Shown here: positions 36,401-48,092 of the stretch, piece after piece
How the letters are laid out: every line of letters begins with the position of its first letter
Numbering within the stretch: the first letter of the stretch is position 1
Source of the DNA: Corallium rubrum
Lineage: Eukaryota; Cnidaria; Anthozoa; Scleralcyonacea; Coralliidae
NCBI GenBank assembly: GCA_964035015.1
Contig: OZ036011.1
Location: forward strand, 8,035,482-8,099,481
Direction of reading: 5' to 3'
DNA length: 64,000 bases
Program-made: the position numbers and the translations under genes
Notes under the pieces: generated by a model
Told to the model about the DNA's origin: nothing
Database searches by the model: none
What the model saw: the letters and a program-made list of their open reading frames with translations, nothing else

Positions 36401-37984
36401 CCGCGTTCGACAACCAGATTAGCTCTTTTGGCCATGTTTATCGAACTATCAATTCGCACCGTAGGACAAGCCCCGCGCTACGAGAGAAAATCGATATTCG
36501 TATTTCGAGTGAGGTTAAAGAGCTTATGAGAGACGGTATGAATATATAGTGTTTGTTCGTCCTAAGTACGGATTACAAACAACTTTATGTCATTTGAAAT
36601 GAAAGCGGAAAAAGCAAAATAGGCCGCTAGAACTCTTTTTGGACGAGAGCGAACCCGCATGTATGTTTCTCAAAGTGAAATCGACAAACTCCGACAGGGA
36701 GTATGTTAATTGCAGCATAGCAAGTTTGTTTTAGTTCTGAAGTTGACAAAACATTCACACTATGTTACTCTCAAAAGATAAACTGCCCTTTCGAATTCCT
36801 CCGTATTATTAATAGTGCAAAATACAACAGCCGACATACACTGAGTTCAATAATCTCGACATAGAAGCGGAAGGCACCTTTAACCCAACAGACAAATAGA
36901 TTTCAATTAATTGCAGAGTGGTCAGGGAAGCCGACACGAAATGAACCAGAGACTATTCACTAGCTCGTCCGTTCATTTCACCGTGATTTCGCCGACTTCG
37001 TCTCGCTGATAGTACAACGATTTGGCTCTTATCGGTCTCACGTCGATGGCTTTTACATGTAAACGACAACAATAAATACGACGGCGAGGGAACAAAGGTA
37101 CTAGAAAGCAATAGCCAATACCTTTGATAGGGCCGCGTATTAAATGTAACAACACAATTTCAAAAAACTTACCCCTCTTTTTCGCCGTCGACTTGTCTGT
37201 TGTTTGACCTTGCAGCCGTATCATAACTCGTCCATTGACGATGATTTGGCTCTGCTTCGAAAGCTAACACTTTCTCTTCGGGTAGCGGCGGTAAAGCAGT
37301 GCCAACAAAGCGATTATTTCGAGTAGAAACCCGATCTTTGTTCACATTTTTGCCCGACTCCACAGCCCAGAGTTTGTAAATATCTGAACGAGTAAACTTG
37401 GCGAAGTGAAAGTCATTCATATACGAGAGTATCGCCTCCTGAGCGCCGTCAAACGTCGACTCGCTTGGCGGCTGTCCACTGTTCAACTTATGCTTCACTT
37501 TCGCCCGAATCGAATCCTGAAGAATACCACCACATAAGTCCTTCGTGTGCATGAAGTTATTAAATGTTGTGTTCGCCTTCGAGGTTGCAAGATTTGACCT
37601 GGCGTTCGCTAATCGCCTGAATTCCTCGCATGATCGCCAGAAATCAAGTAGGGATTCGTGTTTCTGAAGTCGTAAATACTCGCGGAACATTTCGTAGCCA
37701 GAACGATCGGAAAGTAATCCTTGAAGTGATGAGCATCCCTCGCAGTAACTTGGCTTTGTCGCACTTCCCTCGGGTTCAAATCCTAAAGGAGCCATCATCT
37801 CTTCTTCCATTCCACAGTTTGAATTATTCACTGGCTCGTAAATCTCCTTACTCGACGGCCGTCGGGGCACAGCACTATACTTCATTTGCTTGTCTGACGA
37901 ACGAGACAGATTTGGGTCAGAATCTTGGCCTGGCGGTGCCGGTCGAACGCCAGAACTCGAAGTGTGTTTCTCTCTGTTTTCCAT
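24421..37984 (-). CDS. axin: Axin, Wnt destruction-complex scaffold (7 exons)
   Basis: Minus-strand coding exons in order: 37984-37173, 35165-35022, 33959-33887, 32758-32615, 30922-30261, 29775-29464 and 24544-24421. Together they give 2271 nt and 756 aa, with phase conserved at every GT-AG junction. The N-terminus has a tankyrase-type RPAPPGQD (residues 14-21) and LGFEPEGSA (67-75). The RGS domain (about 87-206) is the APC-binding module in the family. NDSDVQSLSSDALTDDS follows in exon 2. Exon 4 encodes the GSK3-binding helix (about 360-380, FAKILIEKLEKVLLE). Conserved RIFQWMEQGEE and IIQDPRMPPLPQPDS blocks come next. The DIX domain (about 677-756) starts KVKYYFAGETCPY and ends in the isolated last exon (YFFKKEASEEDCGAVFEEI). 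Known role: cytoplasmic scaffold for beta-catenin phosphorylation. A canonical beta-catenin-binding helix is not evident. Start ATG 37984-37982; stop TGA 24423-24421. Confidence 0.95.
25225..25430. mobile_element. Short MITE in Axin last intron
   Basis: Terminal inverted repeats TAAAGCCTAGTTTACACG and CGTGTAAACTAGGCTTTA, with internal complementary AAAAACTTGTC-type segments. 206 bp, no coding capacity. Palindromic TA ends would suit a TA-targeting element. Confidence 0.8.
25602..26023. repeat. 25-bp tandem array inside inverted ends
   Basis: Thirteen or so units of GTTTCTGACGAAGGCCCTTC plus GTTAC (25634-25991) are enclosed by inverted GTTTCGAGCG / CGCTCGAAAC and outer AGTACTGCC / GGCAGTACT ends. 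The unit core exists in two forms, GAAGGCCCTTC and GAAGGGCCTTC, which are reverse complements. It lies in Axin intron 6. The ends match the element at 14367-14860. Confidence 0.9.
26390..26590 (+). pseudogene. Non-LTR retrotransposon C-terminal relic
   Basis: Two plus-strand frames read GKRPRGRRRF and then, after a frame change, ESLYAELKQMAQDRDRWKQE. This resembles the tail of LINE polymerases, where a Gly-Arg-Pro motif is followed by an AxDRxxW segment. It is short, frameshifted and stop-containing, in Axin intron 6. The clade cannot be named. Confidence 0.5.
28053..28166. mobile_element. Short MITE with TTAA ends, repeated through Axin introns
   Basis: Ends TTAACCCTTTAACTCCCA and TGGGAATGAAAGGGTTAA enclose AAAATCATCTGGC...AGAGTAAAA. 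Related fragments lie near 24646, 27831, 29262 and, reversed, 29370 and 31044. All carry a CTGGC-TTA-GCCAG-like core. TTAA ends suggest a piggyBac- or Kolobok-type mobiliser. Confidence 0.65.
31224..31632 (+). pseudogene. Unrecognised coding relic in Axin intron 4
   Basis: A plus-strand frame of 63 codons reads ...LSEQLTARAKFEFLQQWS...IIVYGNDGLWSTEVRSEIIN-type sequence. It hits one TGA at 31413-31415, then continues in the same frame for about 70 codons with a Ser/Asp-rich acidic tail (SYESDSSISDDDFSDDE). The composition looks protein-like and a single stop breaks it, so it may be a decayed transposon or retrocopied gene. I do not recognise the family. Chance is the main alternative. Confidence 0.35.
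37091..37128. promoter_or_regulatory. Paired TCF/LEF-like motifs in Axin intron 1
   Basis: AACAAAG at 37091-37097 and its opposite-strand counterpart CTTTGAT at 37122-37128 both fit the WWCAAAG core. They lie 45-80 bases downstream of the exon 1 donor on the Axin strand. Further single matches occur at 38759 and 41085. Axin genes are Wnt-feedback targets in several animals; function here is untested. Confidence 0.35.
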
Positions 37985-40900
37985 AAGTGTGTTGTTCGGG
38001 AAAATATACCAATCTAAAATTCACATGTACACGAGAACCGAATAGCGGTCGGAACGTCGCTCACAGATGCCAACGGTAGTCCACACACAACTCGAAAACG
38101 ATGAGAACGATCTGTTAGTCAAGCCACGCACTCCCTACAGTTAACTTCTCTCGAACAGTTTCGTTGATGACTAGCGACAAGATCGGCTCTTTTCTCTCAC
38201 AAGATCAAACGGGACGCCGCATTCTGCCTCAAAGCAAATATTTTATAAATACAAGATCGAAGTCCTTCAAGATAAATGTGACGAGAGCATAATATAAGCA
38301 CAATGAGCTGATTGGAAACGACTTGGTCGTCCTCGACCTCAAATCTCGCAACAAAAATCGCCTGTGACACGGACTGCTCCTTACTACGATGAAAACCAAA
38401 CCGAACTGCATTGGCATCGGAGGTTAGCGAACTGGTGGGCGTTTGGTTGGAATTGTTGAAACCCTACGAGTTGCCTTTGGCGGTCCAACTTCAAACGGAC
38501 CGCTTCTTAAGGAGGCGGTGTTAGGTCGATCAATCCCTTGGGATAAGACGTCAAAGCGCTTTTTGACACCGCACCAATGAGGAACGTCGAAGGAGTTGTT
38601 AGGGCTGTCGCACGTGCTTGTTGCTTCTCTCACACATGCTGACGATTCGCGTAATTAAGGGCAGCTGTGGTAGTGGTTTGGTTTGTCGGCTGCGCGTCGA
38701 GAAAGCCAACTCGATTGGAGGACGCCAATTCGCGATAATTATTCGCCTACTAACTGCGGCTTTTTTCAAAGATTCGTGGTGAACATCAGACAAAAAGAGT
38801 GAAAAAGATGGCTCGGCGAATTATTAAAGTCGTAAAAACGACAACAGAAACCGCGAAAGCAGACGCTAAATGTCTGTCGCTTGTTTTGGCCCGACTTGTC
38901 CGCGGCGACGGCCTGAAGAGCGTCGGAAGAGCCCGACGTGGCGACAAGAACCTATCAGAATCTATGTTGGCCCAAAGTAACGCCTGATATTGGCCGAAAT
39001 ACATTGATCCGTTCGTTAGTCATCAAAACAACAGTACGTCACTAGCCACTTGGAAAGGTCGGGTTTTTTACTCTGTGGCACGCGCGCTGACTTTGCCTAG
39101 TAGTTCGAACGTTTGGGGGGTCGCTGATGATTTATTTTTTTCGCCTTCGTGGGTTATTGATCGTGACGTTTGTAGTAAAGCGATTAAGCAGACACCCCAT
39201 TTTGGAAAATAGTTCGGCTCGTTAATCGTTCTAATGGATTTAATACTTTTGATAACAAGGCCCTCCTTCTCAACACTTCCTGGCCCATTGGTGTGTGGCG
39301 GCTCTTTTTTCGTCTTCCATTTTTAAATTGCTACAAAGGTACCGTTCGACTAAATATCGAATCTACCAACCAGGATCGGAGCAGCGACATTATATCGCGG
39401 CAATTACGTATATCACGGGGGGCATTGTTATCCTAATAAGTGGTTACATTGGCGTTCATTTGAAAATCTTTATCGCCCGTTCGAGTGTTATAACTTGAGC
39501 AAATAGCGGAGCTCAGAAGTTGTATTAAAAACGACCACTTTATCGCATGTAGCGAGGTGCGAATCAAGGAATGACACTGTTTTTAATATTGCAAAACTGC
39601 GTTATCAAATCGGGTCTGGTCTCAAAGGAGGCCGACTGTTCCTTGATGGCGGAATCAGCAGATTACGAGACGCTCAAACAGCTCGGCTTTTTTACGCCGT
39701 TACAAAAGAAATCATTTTTTTGTTTATTATACGCGAGACACAATATAAACGGCGGCGCTTAGGAAATTATACAGGCTTTTGGCCGGGAAAATTGAAAGAC
39801 GAAAATTGCTACTTCGGCTATACTGAATATTGTCATGTTCCAAATGTTTTTACAAGCTATTTATGATGAGCTTTTAATGGATGAGCCAGTCACTTAGGCG
39901 CTCAATTCAAACGCATCCGGTTGCCAAGAAATCTTAAAGACTTCACAGCAATTTTTTTGATTGGTGTGTTTAGTTTGCTTTTCAAGTTTTGTGGCTTTTG
40001 TTTTCTCCAATTTAAACTTTCTTTTGTCGCATAGCCTGGATAATGTCGCCGATGTCTGTCAGGAGGAAAAGATATTGACAGATAGAAGTTCTCTTTTGTC
40101 AACACTTCGGTTTTCTATGAAACGCCGTTTACTTGACTCAATATATCTGTCCTGTGGGTTTTGTTTTGGTCCTACAGCTTGTTAGAAGCAAAAACACGCA
40201 TAATTATACAATCGGCACTGACAAACTCTCAGTTGGACCTTTTCAATAGAGCTTATTTCGTTACTATATATTTTTATTTCGTTACGTTCACTTTACTTTA
40301 CGAATCTATTAACCATTTAAGCCGAAATAGATATACACATATATTGCGTTCGTCGTATCGCTACTAATAGCACGCCATGCACTGGCTTAATAATATGGCG
40401 CAAATTTAAAGTTTATTACATGCTCACGAGACGCGATATCAGTTTTAATTTCACACAATCATTAACGAGTGTCGACGCATAAAAATAATCATGCTCGATG
40501 ACATTCCCGAAATCGATCAGTATAAACGATTTTTAACGAAATTTACTAAAAATTCTTTACTCCCTGACTGGCGATAATTCGGCAAATATGTAAAATACAC
40601 TGCAATTGACTATTTTATAAAAACGAACCAATGCGACGATATGAATCGTAATTTTTTTGTCTTTGTTTCCGAAACAACACAAAGTACTTAATTATTACAG
40701 TACCAAAAAAAACACGAAAAAGATGAAAAAACCCAAAAATTTCATGCTTGAATGCATTTTGTGATGTCACTTTATACCTGGCGAAAATTTTGGGTTTTTT
40801 CCCATTTTTTATTTTACTCTGATTAATAAGTGAACAAATCTATTGCAAATAAAATATTGATGACCTTTTCAGTCTCATATATAAATGTTGAGCCTTAAAA

Positions 40901-41560
40901 GTTCGCAAAAAAAGACAACGTTTAATAATATCTCTTTGTCTCGCCGGGAAAATTATAGAAGAGTAAATAATTCTTTGAGCTGACCGCTAGCGCTATGGTC
41001 AATGGCTAGGCTTTTGTTCCACTCAGCAATGGATTATTAAGTTAAGTGAATGTGAATTGGAAAACTTGGGTGGTTAAAAAGGCGTAAATGATCAAAGTGT
41101 GTAAAGCTGGATTCAGGATCTTAACTTCAACCTTTTACTGACTAAAGGCACTAAAGACTGTTCTTCACTCGAGTGTTCTGTATTCAACATTGCATTAAGA
41201 CGAGTAGTCGACTAAAATGTTGACGGTATCTAATAAGGACGTGGGTTTTTGTGTTTTCACTACATCTGTTCGACCCGTTGTCAATAACCTAAAAGCGTTC
41301 ACCAATCCAAAAAGCTGGTACCAGCTTATTTTGGCAGCTTGAATGGGTCAATATTGCAAAACATGCGATCGCTCTTCCGCAACTGTATGGCTACAAATTT
41401 GCGCGTGTTGTGAATATGTGATATGTGTGTTGTACCTGCGCCAACGCGAAAAAGCGGGCAGAACAAAATTAAGAGTTAGACCAACGGGGGAGCCAAGATA
41501 AGGCCTGGGAACGACGTTTGAGCAGTGAACGTGATTTGGATGTAGCCAAAAATCTTTAAA
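37985..41560. other. Axin upstream intergenic DNA
   Basis: The Axin promoter and 5' UTR must lie in its left part, but no TATA box or clear start site is evident. Frames such as 38799-38987 (Arg/Lys-rich, 62 codons) have no recognisable domain. I see no gene or complete transposon here. Confidence 0.5.
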
Positions 41561-41564
41561 TGTT

Positions 41565-41870
41565 AGTTTTTCTGTGAGTTTTGAGCTGAAATACTTAACG
41601 CTGAACGTTGGGCTGTATATGAAACTGAAGCTATTGAAAAATGCTATTTGGTATAGAAACTTCAAGACTTTAGCTAAAAGGGAAATGTTTAAAAAATAGA
41701 AAAATAACTGCCATTTTGTTTGCCGAACGTTTTTATATTTTTTAATTATTTCCTTTTTAGCTAAACTCTTGAAGTTTCTATACCAAATAGGATTTTTCAA
41801 TAGCTTCAGTTTCATATACAGCCCCGCAACGTTCGGCGTTAAATACCTTAGCTCAAAACTCAGAAAAACT
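41565..41870. mobile_element. Foldback element with ~120-bp arms
   Basis: AGTTTTTCTGTGAGTTTTGAGC at the left and GCTCAAAACTCAGAAAAACT at the right bracket long complementary arms. The arms contain GAAGCTATTGAAAAAT and GGTATAGAAACTTCAAG with their complements. The spacer is about 50 bases, with no coding function. Confidence 0.85.
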
Positions 41871-42076
41871 ACAACAAGTTTCTTAGTGTTATTTCCCAAC
41901 GAAATATGGCCGAACATTTACCACATTTGAAAAAGTTTAACATAACGAGGAAACTTATGCTATACGTCAAATTGAAGCCAATGCTATTTCTAAAAACATA
42001 CGTGCACAATGCATTTGAACAATTCGTTCTTTTGGAGTAATTTGTTATCGTCCCAAACAAAATATATAGCAGGATG

Positions 42077-42439
42077 CAGGGACGTATAGCCAGGGGGGAG
42101 CTGGGGCAGCCGCGGCTCCTCCCCTTTTGATATAAAACAACAGACACGTAACTACAAAACTGATGCAATATCAATTGTGTCAGGGAATAAACTGTAAACA
42201 GCGTATTCAATCTACTTAGGGTATGCATTTTGAGTATATATGTGACGTTTGCGTGTTTTGAGTATTTTATATGACGTTTTTTAACCTTTAGAGTCTGTAA
42301 AATCTTCCTCCAAAAGCCAGGAAATGGCATTTCAGTGACTCTCGATTTCAAAATTTTCTGGGGGAGCATGCCCCCAGACCCCCCTAAAAATTTGTTTTTA
42401 TTTCGGCTCCCCCCTTTCAAAATCCTGGCTACGTCCCTG
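42077..42439. mobile_element. hAT MITE, reference copy for 57757-59003
   Basis: Ends CAGGGACGTATAGCCAGG and CCTGGCTACGTCCCTG are flanked by CAGGATG at 42070-42076 and 42440-42446 (8 bp if a shared G is counted). The interior carries ATAAAACAACAGACACGTAA and CAGTGACTCTCGATTTCAAA, shared with the composite element at 57757-59003. Confidence 0.85.
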
Positions 42440-43729
42440 CAGGATGAAAAGTAAGTAACTTGAAGCACGGAAGCTGGCTTCAAAATCCCCCCCCCCCCCC
42501 TTGAGTTATCGTTCCAGTCTTTTTAGAGTTCAATGCGTTTAAGTCAGACTTACCCTTCTTGTATCCTGACAACTTTGGTTATATGTCTGTTATGTCTTCG
42601 TTATTTAGAAATCCCATCTGATCCCCTTATGATCCCCCTATTAAATCTCCTCATATTTCTAATCTCGAATCACATTAATTTGTGCAAAATGTTAAAGTCA
42701 CGACAGCAAAAATTACTAGATCTCGTTTCCCGACAGTTTCAGTTGAAATCCCGAATCTTGTCCATGTTTTCTAGTTCGCATGGTACCCGCAATGTGTAAC
42801 ACCCCGCAGCAACTTGCGATTTTGTTATTCTTGCCGTGTTGCAAGTTGCAAGAAAAATCGTATCGTGTAAAGGTGCTGTTACACGATACGATTTTTCTTG
42901 CACACTGACTGATGTTGCACTAGAAGTCCGGGAATTAAAAACAGATATAATTATCAATATATTAAATGATGTTTTTCCATGCCCAATTCCTCCGCTTAAA
43001 TACTGATATATATACATGAATACTATCGTAATCATTATATAGCATATATGCATCATTTATGGCTATGCCTGTGGCACATCCCATCATTTTCAGTTTTACA
43101 GCCAATTTTTAGTATGTAATTATAAAATTATGTGTAATTATAAAATTTATGTTGCTTTTTTGACCGCCGTCGTCGCCCTATACTGCATCGCCGTAAGGTC
43201 CTTAAAAAATGACTGAAATCGGCAAGGTATTTTCGTGAGCCGTGAAATGCCAATATATTTTCTTGTGAAATGTGAAATACCGGAATTTTGTGTCGTGAAA
43301 CGTGATTTGTATTCCAGCCGTGAGCCGCCTGGGCCGTGATTGTCGATAATAATTGTCCGTGAAATGAGAATAAAGTACTGACGTTGTCGTGAAATGTGAT
43401 TAAGCATTACGTATTTTATAATTTTAAGACTATAAGTTTAATTTGTTCTGATCTGATCTGCGAGAGCCATCGTTCTCCTAGACTTTCCTCGCGCGTCCAC
43501 GATCTAGGGTCCCTATGCGGCTATGCCCCGATCGCGATCATTTTGGTCAGTATTGCCAGTACGTACGGGTGTTTAATTTTTAGAAAGCATGGGTGTTTGC
43601 GCCTGTCTCGTTTGGCTAACTAATATTTTAGTATATATAATGCTGTATAATTTCTCAATAAAGTTTAGAAAACATCCAATTTGGACAAAATCTTTTGTAA
43701 AAATGATAAAATGTGCCATTAAAAATATG

Positions 43730-43895
43730 TTTTAAAAGTTTCAAAATATTGCTCAAATGTTGCTTCAGATCGCGGGAAATGCCATTTTGAGACCCCAATT
43801 TCAAAAATTTTCTGGGGAAGCATGCCCCAGGACCCCCTACAACTGTGGACCACAACTTTAACTGACGTTTTAAAAATCCTAAATCCACCCCTGAT
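43730..43895. mobile_element. hAT MITE relic
   Basis: Right end AAATCCACCCCTG and the internal GGGGAAGCATGCCCC block identify it as a relative of the other CAGGGG-ended elements. The left terminus was not found. Confidence 0.5.
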
Positions 43896-44248
43896 TCTGA
43901 AGAATATCAGCTTCAATCTACCCAGCTTCAATCTACTTCGCCTTCTGTGAATAATTGTCACAGAGTTGATTAAACGTTCCCGTAATTTTTTGTGAAATGT
44001 GAAATGGCAGTTTTCTTATCCATGAAATGAGAAATGACTTTTTTTATTTCCTGGGAAACGTGATCCATACCCCCCCCCCCCCCCTTTACCACCCTCAGTA
44101 ATAGTGATGTACGTTGCTTTTGGTTCTATTTTGTTTCAATTAATAAAGTCCCAACACACTCTGTTTCAAAAAACTTTTAAGCTATGCAGACCGGTAGCGT
44201 TAAACTATCTGATTGTTTCAATTGTTGTTAAAACTTGTGTTAAAAAAA

Positions 44249-44695
44249 GTGACCAAAATCGGTCAAAAAGTAAAGGTTAACCCCTTTACTTTTTTTTTCC
44301 GTATTTTTTTCAAAAAAAAAAAAATAAATTATTTAGCCAAAATACAGCCTTCTCCTTTTCACAGAAGGTTTAAACACTGACTCAACACTTTCAAAAGTGA
44401 CCAAAATCGGTCAAAAAGTAAAGGTTAACCCCTTTACTTTTTTTTTCCGGATTTTTTTCAAAAAATCAAAAAAATTTTTTTTAGCCCAAATACAGTCTTC
44501 CCCTTTTCACAGAAGGTTTAAAACGACTTTATTTAACCGTTTTTGACCCTAACGCAAAAGTTTCAAAAGTGACCAAAATCAGTCAAAAAGTAAAGGCTAA
44601 CCCCTTTACTTTTTCTTTCCGGATTTTTTTCAAAAAATCAAAAAAAATTTCTTTAGCCAAAATACAGCCTTCTCCTTTTCACAGAAGGTTTAAAT
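44249..44695. repeat. Three-copy tandem repeat, units ~150-170 bp
   Basis: Copies begin at 44249, 44397 and 44569 with GTGACCAAAATC, followed by GTCAAAAAGTAAAGG and CCTTTTCACAGAAGGTTTAAA. Each unit contains the small palindrome GTAAAGGTTAACCCCTTTAC. Intergenic. Confidence 0.9.
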
Positions 44696-44854
44696 TTGTT
44701 TACAAAACGTTCAGTACAACTCGTATTAGAGCCTAATGGCTGTGATGCTATAATTTATGAGACAACAGACTACAAGCTCAAATATACTCAGAAACTGATG
44801 TTTTGGGGCCCCAGACAGTAATCGAACCTGCAACCTTCTAATATATGACCCGTT

Positions 44855-45341
44855 TAAAGTGCTTATATCACGTGCGGGATTTTAACGTATTTGAATAGGG
44901 CAAAAAAAATAGTTAATAAGTTATTTTACCGTTTTGATTTACTTTAATAGTTTCTGACATATAACTGAAGCCTTTAAACATGCCAATTTCGGCTTTTCGC
45001 CATAAATTTCCGCCGTTCATTTTAAGCACGGGAGCCTGGGACTCAGGAACCTAAGCCGACCGTCTTCTTAGTTGGAATCAATGTGCGTACTGGAAAACGG
45101 GTGTGAGCTGGACATTTCGATTTTTCTGTCAAATATAAGTTGTTTTGGATTGACTTGTTCCTGAGTCCCTGGCCCAAGGTGTTGAAATGAACGACGGAAA
45201 TTTTTGAGAATTGGCATGTTTCAGAAGCCAATATGTCAGGAACTATTTGACTAAATCAAAAACGGCAAAATAACTTATTAACTGATTTTTTCTGTTCTAT
45301 TTAAATACGTTAAAACCCCACAAGTGATATAAGCACTTTAA
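44855..45341. mobile_element. Foldback element
   Basis: AAAGTGCTTATATCACGTG at the left pairs with CAAGTGATATAAGCACTTT at the right. The complementary arms (about 200 bases, with mismatches) include AATAAGTTATTTTACCGTTT and AAATTTCCGCCGTTCATTT. No gene. Confidence 0.8.
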
Positions 45342-46753
45342 GTTGTCGACGCTCTGTATAACCACTTAGCTATACTGAGGCCCAGTTGGAGAGCAAAGGT
45401 TGTATATAGTCATATCGGCTAAGCGGTATCAGTAAACGTTTCACATGACATGATGATGATGTAGTTAAAGTATAAAGTTAAGAGTATACGCTCCAAACGT
45501 AGACTATAATAATATAATTTATGCTTGTTCACAATAATAACATAAGCACACTTAAATATCGGCTGTAAATTATTGGTTGATTTGTTTGACATATATCAAC
45601 AAAAGTTTTGCTGTATGTTGTCGGCAGCTTAGTTTTGGCGTATGTTGTCGGCAGCTTATATCACTCCCGAGTCCCGATATGACATAAACTTCTGTGACCT
45701 GCATCTATATTCGGTCTATTGGACCTTGCAGGCGAGTTCCTAAAACTAGTCGAACTCCAAATTGGTTGCGCATTTGGCCAACCCTGAACCGGCTCACCGA
45801 CTGGCTTACTTCATTTGAAGCAAAAAGGTGGCCTCAACCGCGCGTTCTTTTTGTTAGAGATTAAAATCAATTTAAAATACACCGGCTTTAATATGGAAAT
45901 CATTATATTGCGAGCGATAATTCTTTTTCCTTCTTATCTACTTGGGAAACACATGAAAAACCCATCAGTCGCTAGTAGCAATGGAGGTGCAATGCTGAAC
46001 ATTTGCCTGCAGTAGGTGGTAAACATTTTCCACTTAATACCGCACTTTTCAGGCCTTTTTAGAACGACGATCGCCGACAACCAACGGGCCACTCGGCCGA
46101 AAATGAAAAGCGCAAATGTCTTCTACATATGGTCGGCTTACCTCTGACATTCTCTCCAGACACCGTATAATTAGATTTTTCAATTACACTTACGCCGTTT
46201 ATATTCTTTCAGTGTTTCGTGGGCCGAAACCCAATTGTTTACATAAACGATTCATTTTGTGCGCGCTGGGGAACGGGACGTAACCAGCTGGGCATATCAA
46301 AACCAACGTCCGAAAAGCCGCAAAGTGGGACAATGCCCCGACACACGGGCCCCGTTTTGGCTAATATTAAAAAGAGCGAGCTAATCAAAGAGCGTTATCC
46401 AAGGTGGTCGCTCCGAGCTCGGTTCAGATAATACTAGTTTGTGTTGTGGTTTCTCTTCTCTTATGGTAAGAGAAATTGTAGACTTCTGGTACACTGTATA
46501 CAATCAATGACGAAAATGACGGACTGCCTGACAAAGCCTGTGACCAGAAGTTGCGCCAGGAAACGATTTTCTTATGTGCAGTAGTCGTGTATATCGCTTA
46601 CACGTTCAATAACTCAGTTTGCTGGTTCAATGTTGTCAAGCATTTAGCGACATAGACCGCCCAACTGCCCAAGCGTACATTTTTTCGTTATTTTATAATC
46701 TCGTTCCCATTAATATCCCGAGTATAATGACGAAACCGCCGACCATTATGACA

Positions 46754-47075
46754 AACACCCCTGCCAAACGTTTTGCGCATCGAAAAAAGAGCGGGAAAAC
46801 ACTAAACTATTTGGACTGGTCCGAGAATCCGACACAAAAGTTAAAATTATAAGCATACTTCCCAAAAGATAAGGTAGGTAATTTGGCTTCTTTGTAACAT
46901 ATTCTGAAATGACCCCTTCGTAATTTTGATTATGCTTTTTTTAGAACACTAAATGAGTAGTCGAGTCTTACTTAGTCTTCACTGTCTGGTTGTTGTTGCC
47001 ACGGCTAGTTCCCACTTCTCTTGCAATGTTTACTCTAGCAAACTAACGCATGCGCAAACGTTTGGCAGCGGTGTT
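46754..47075. mobile_element. MULE-like MITE, copy 2
   Basis: Ends AACACCCCTGCCAAACG and CGTTTGGCAGCGGTGTT. The interior (AAAAGAGCGGGAAAACACTA, TTAAAATTATAAGCATACT) matches the copies at 22156 and 59331. No clear duplication remains at its flanks. Confidence 0.8.
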
Positions 47076-47776
47076 ATGATTGCTTTATCAAAAACACTGC
47101 CAAAGCAGCAAGCTACTTTTTAGCATTTATGTTAATCGGGCAATCGAAGTAAGCATTTACGAGAGTATGAAAGTGAAAAGAGGATATCGAAAATTATGTT
47201 CATTTTACTACCGAAAAATGCAGCCATGGCGGATGTTGTCTCAAGTTTGGGGAAGTGGGAGGGGGTGGGTCGATCAGACATTCGTCTGCTTCTAATATAT
47301 TCTCAGAAAAGCTCTATGAATCAGAATTTCCTCGCAATTGATTCGCGGAAGAACTGAGTTTTGTTCGTTTGGTTCGTGGTTTCTATCTGCGTTGAAATTC
47401 GGTTAGCTTCTTCACGAGGCGGTCATTGTCCATTCTCACGACGTGAGCTGACGAGTTACGATTTTGTTTGTGATCCTGGCCTTTTAACTTGCATCCTGTG
47501 GTCCGGAATATGTCGTTGTTGCTGAACTTGTAGGTGTAGCTGTTTGGTGGAACCTGCATTGGTGTTACGTCCCAAGCCAAACAATCGTATAACTAGACTA
47601 TCATTCTATTACGTCAGTTTTATTACAATACATGTTTCAAAAGAAAATTATTCCTTTCTCGGCCATCCTTTTATGGTAAACAAACCATGCCCAATATTAC
47701 TTATAATATACCCAATTCTCTCCTGGCACTTCCACCTTAATATATATACAGAACTCGCGATCAAACTCTTGGTAAC

Positions 47777-47862
47777 GCCCTCCGTGGCTCATGCAGTGGT
47801 CAGAGCATTGCACTAGAATCGCAAGGTCATGGGTTCAATTCCTGTCGGAAGGCCTGTGTAGT
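47777..47862 (+). mobile_element. tRNA-derived SINE head, interrupted
   Basis: A tRNA-like module with an A box (TGGCTCATGCAGTGG) and a B box (GGTTCAATTCC) spaced as in tRNA genes, followed by GTCGGAAGGCCTGTGTAGT. It is cut by the transposon at 47863-55587. The downstream half appears to resume at 55588 (TGTAGTCGCATTTATTTTCG). It is not a clean cloverleaf, so a functional tRNA is unlikely. Confidence 0.7.
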
Positions 47863-48034
47863 GAGGCCCTGTTAGGGGGGGTGCACATGTCGCCAGTCTG
47901 AACTTCAAAACTTGTCGTGTCGCAATTTTAAGACTTGGTCATGTCCTTGTCGTTATTTCGGCTGAATTGCCAGTTGCCATAATAGACCATAATAGACATA
48001 ATACTAAAAGCAAAGTCTAAAAAGGATAGAACTT

Positions 48035-48040
48035 TTTATT
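48035..48040 (-). terminator. Candidate poly(A) signal of the NHL/SAP gene
   Basis: AATAAA on the minus strand, 53 bases after the stop codon and inside the transposon end. Confidence 0.6.
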
Positions 48041-48092
48041 TCAACAAAGTTTAATAACTTTTAGTCTCTTTACAAGTATTCCATTGACTAGT

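Noticed and set aside
38799-38987. Divergent small gene upstream of Axin
   Set aside because: A 62-codon Arg/Lys-rich frame with no homology I recognise and no supporting splice or poly(A) signals.
41869-42483. 204-codon minus-strand frame
   Set aside because: Runs through the hAT MITE and a G/C homopolymer; composition and position show it is a transposon artefact.
47777-47852. Functional tRNA gene
   Set aside because: A and B boxes are present, but the acceptor and anticodon stems do not pair cleanly and the body continues as a SINE.
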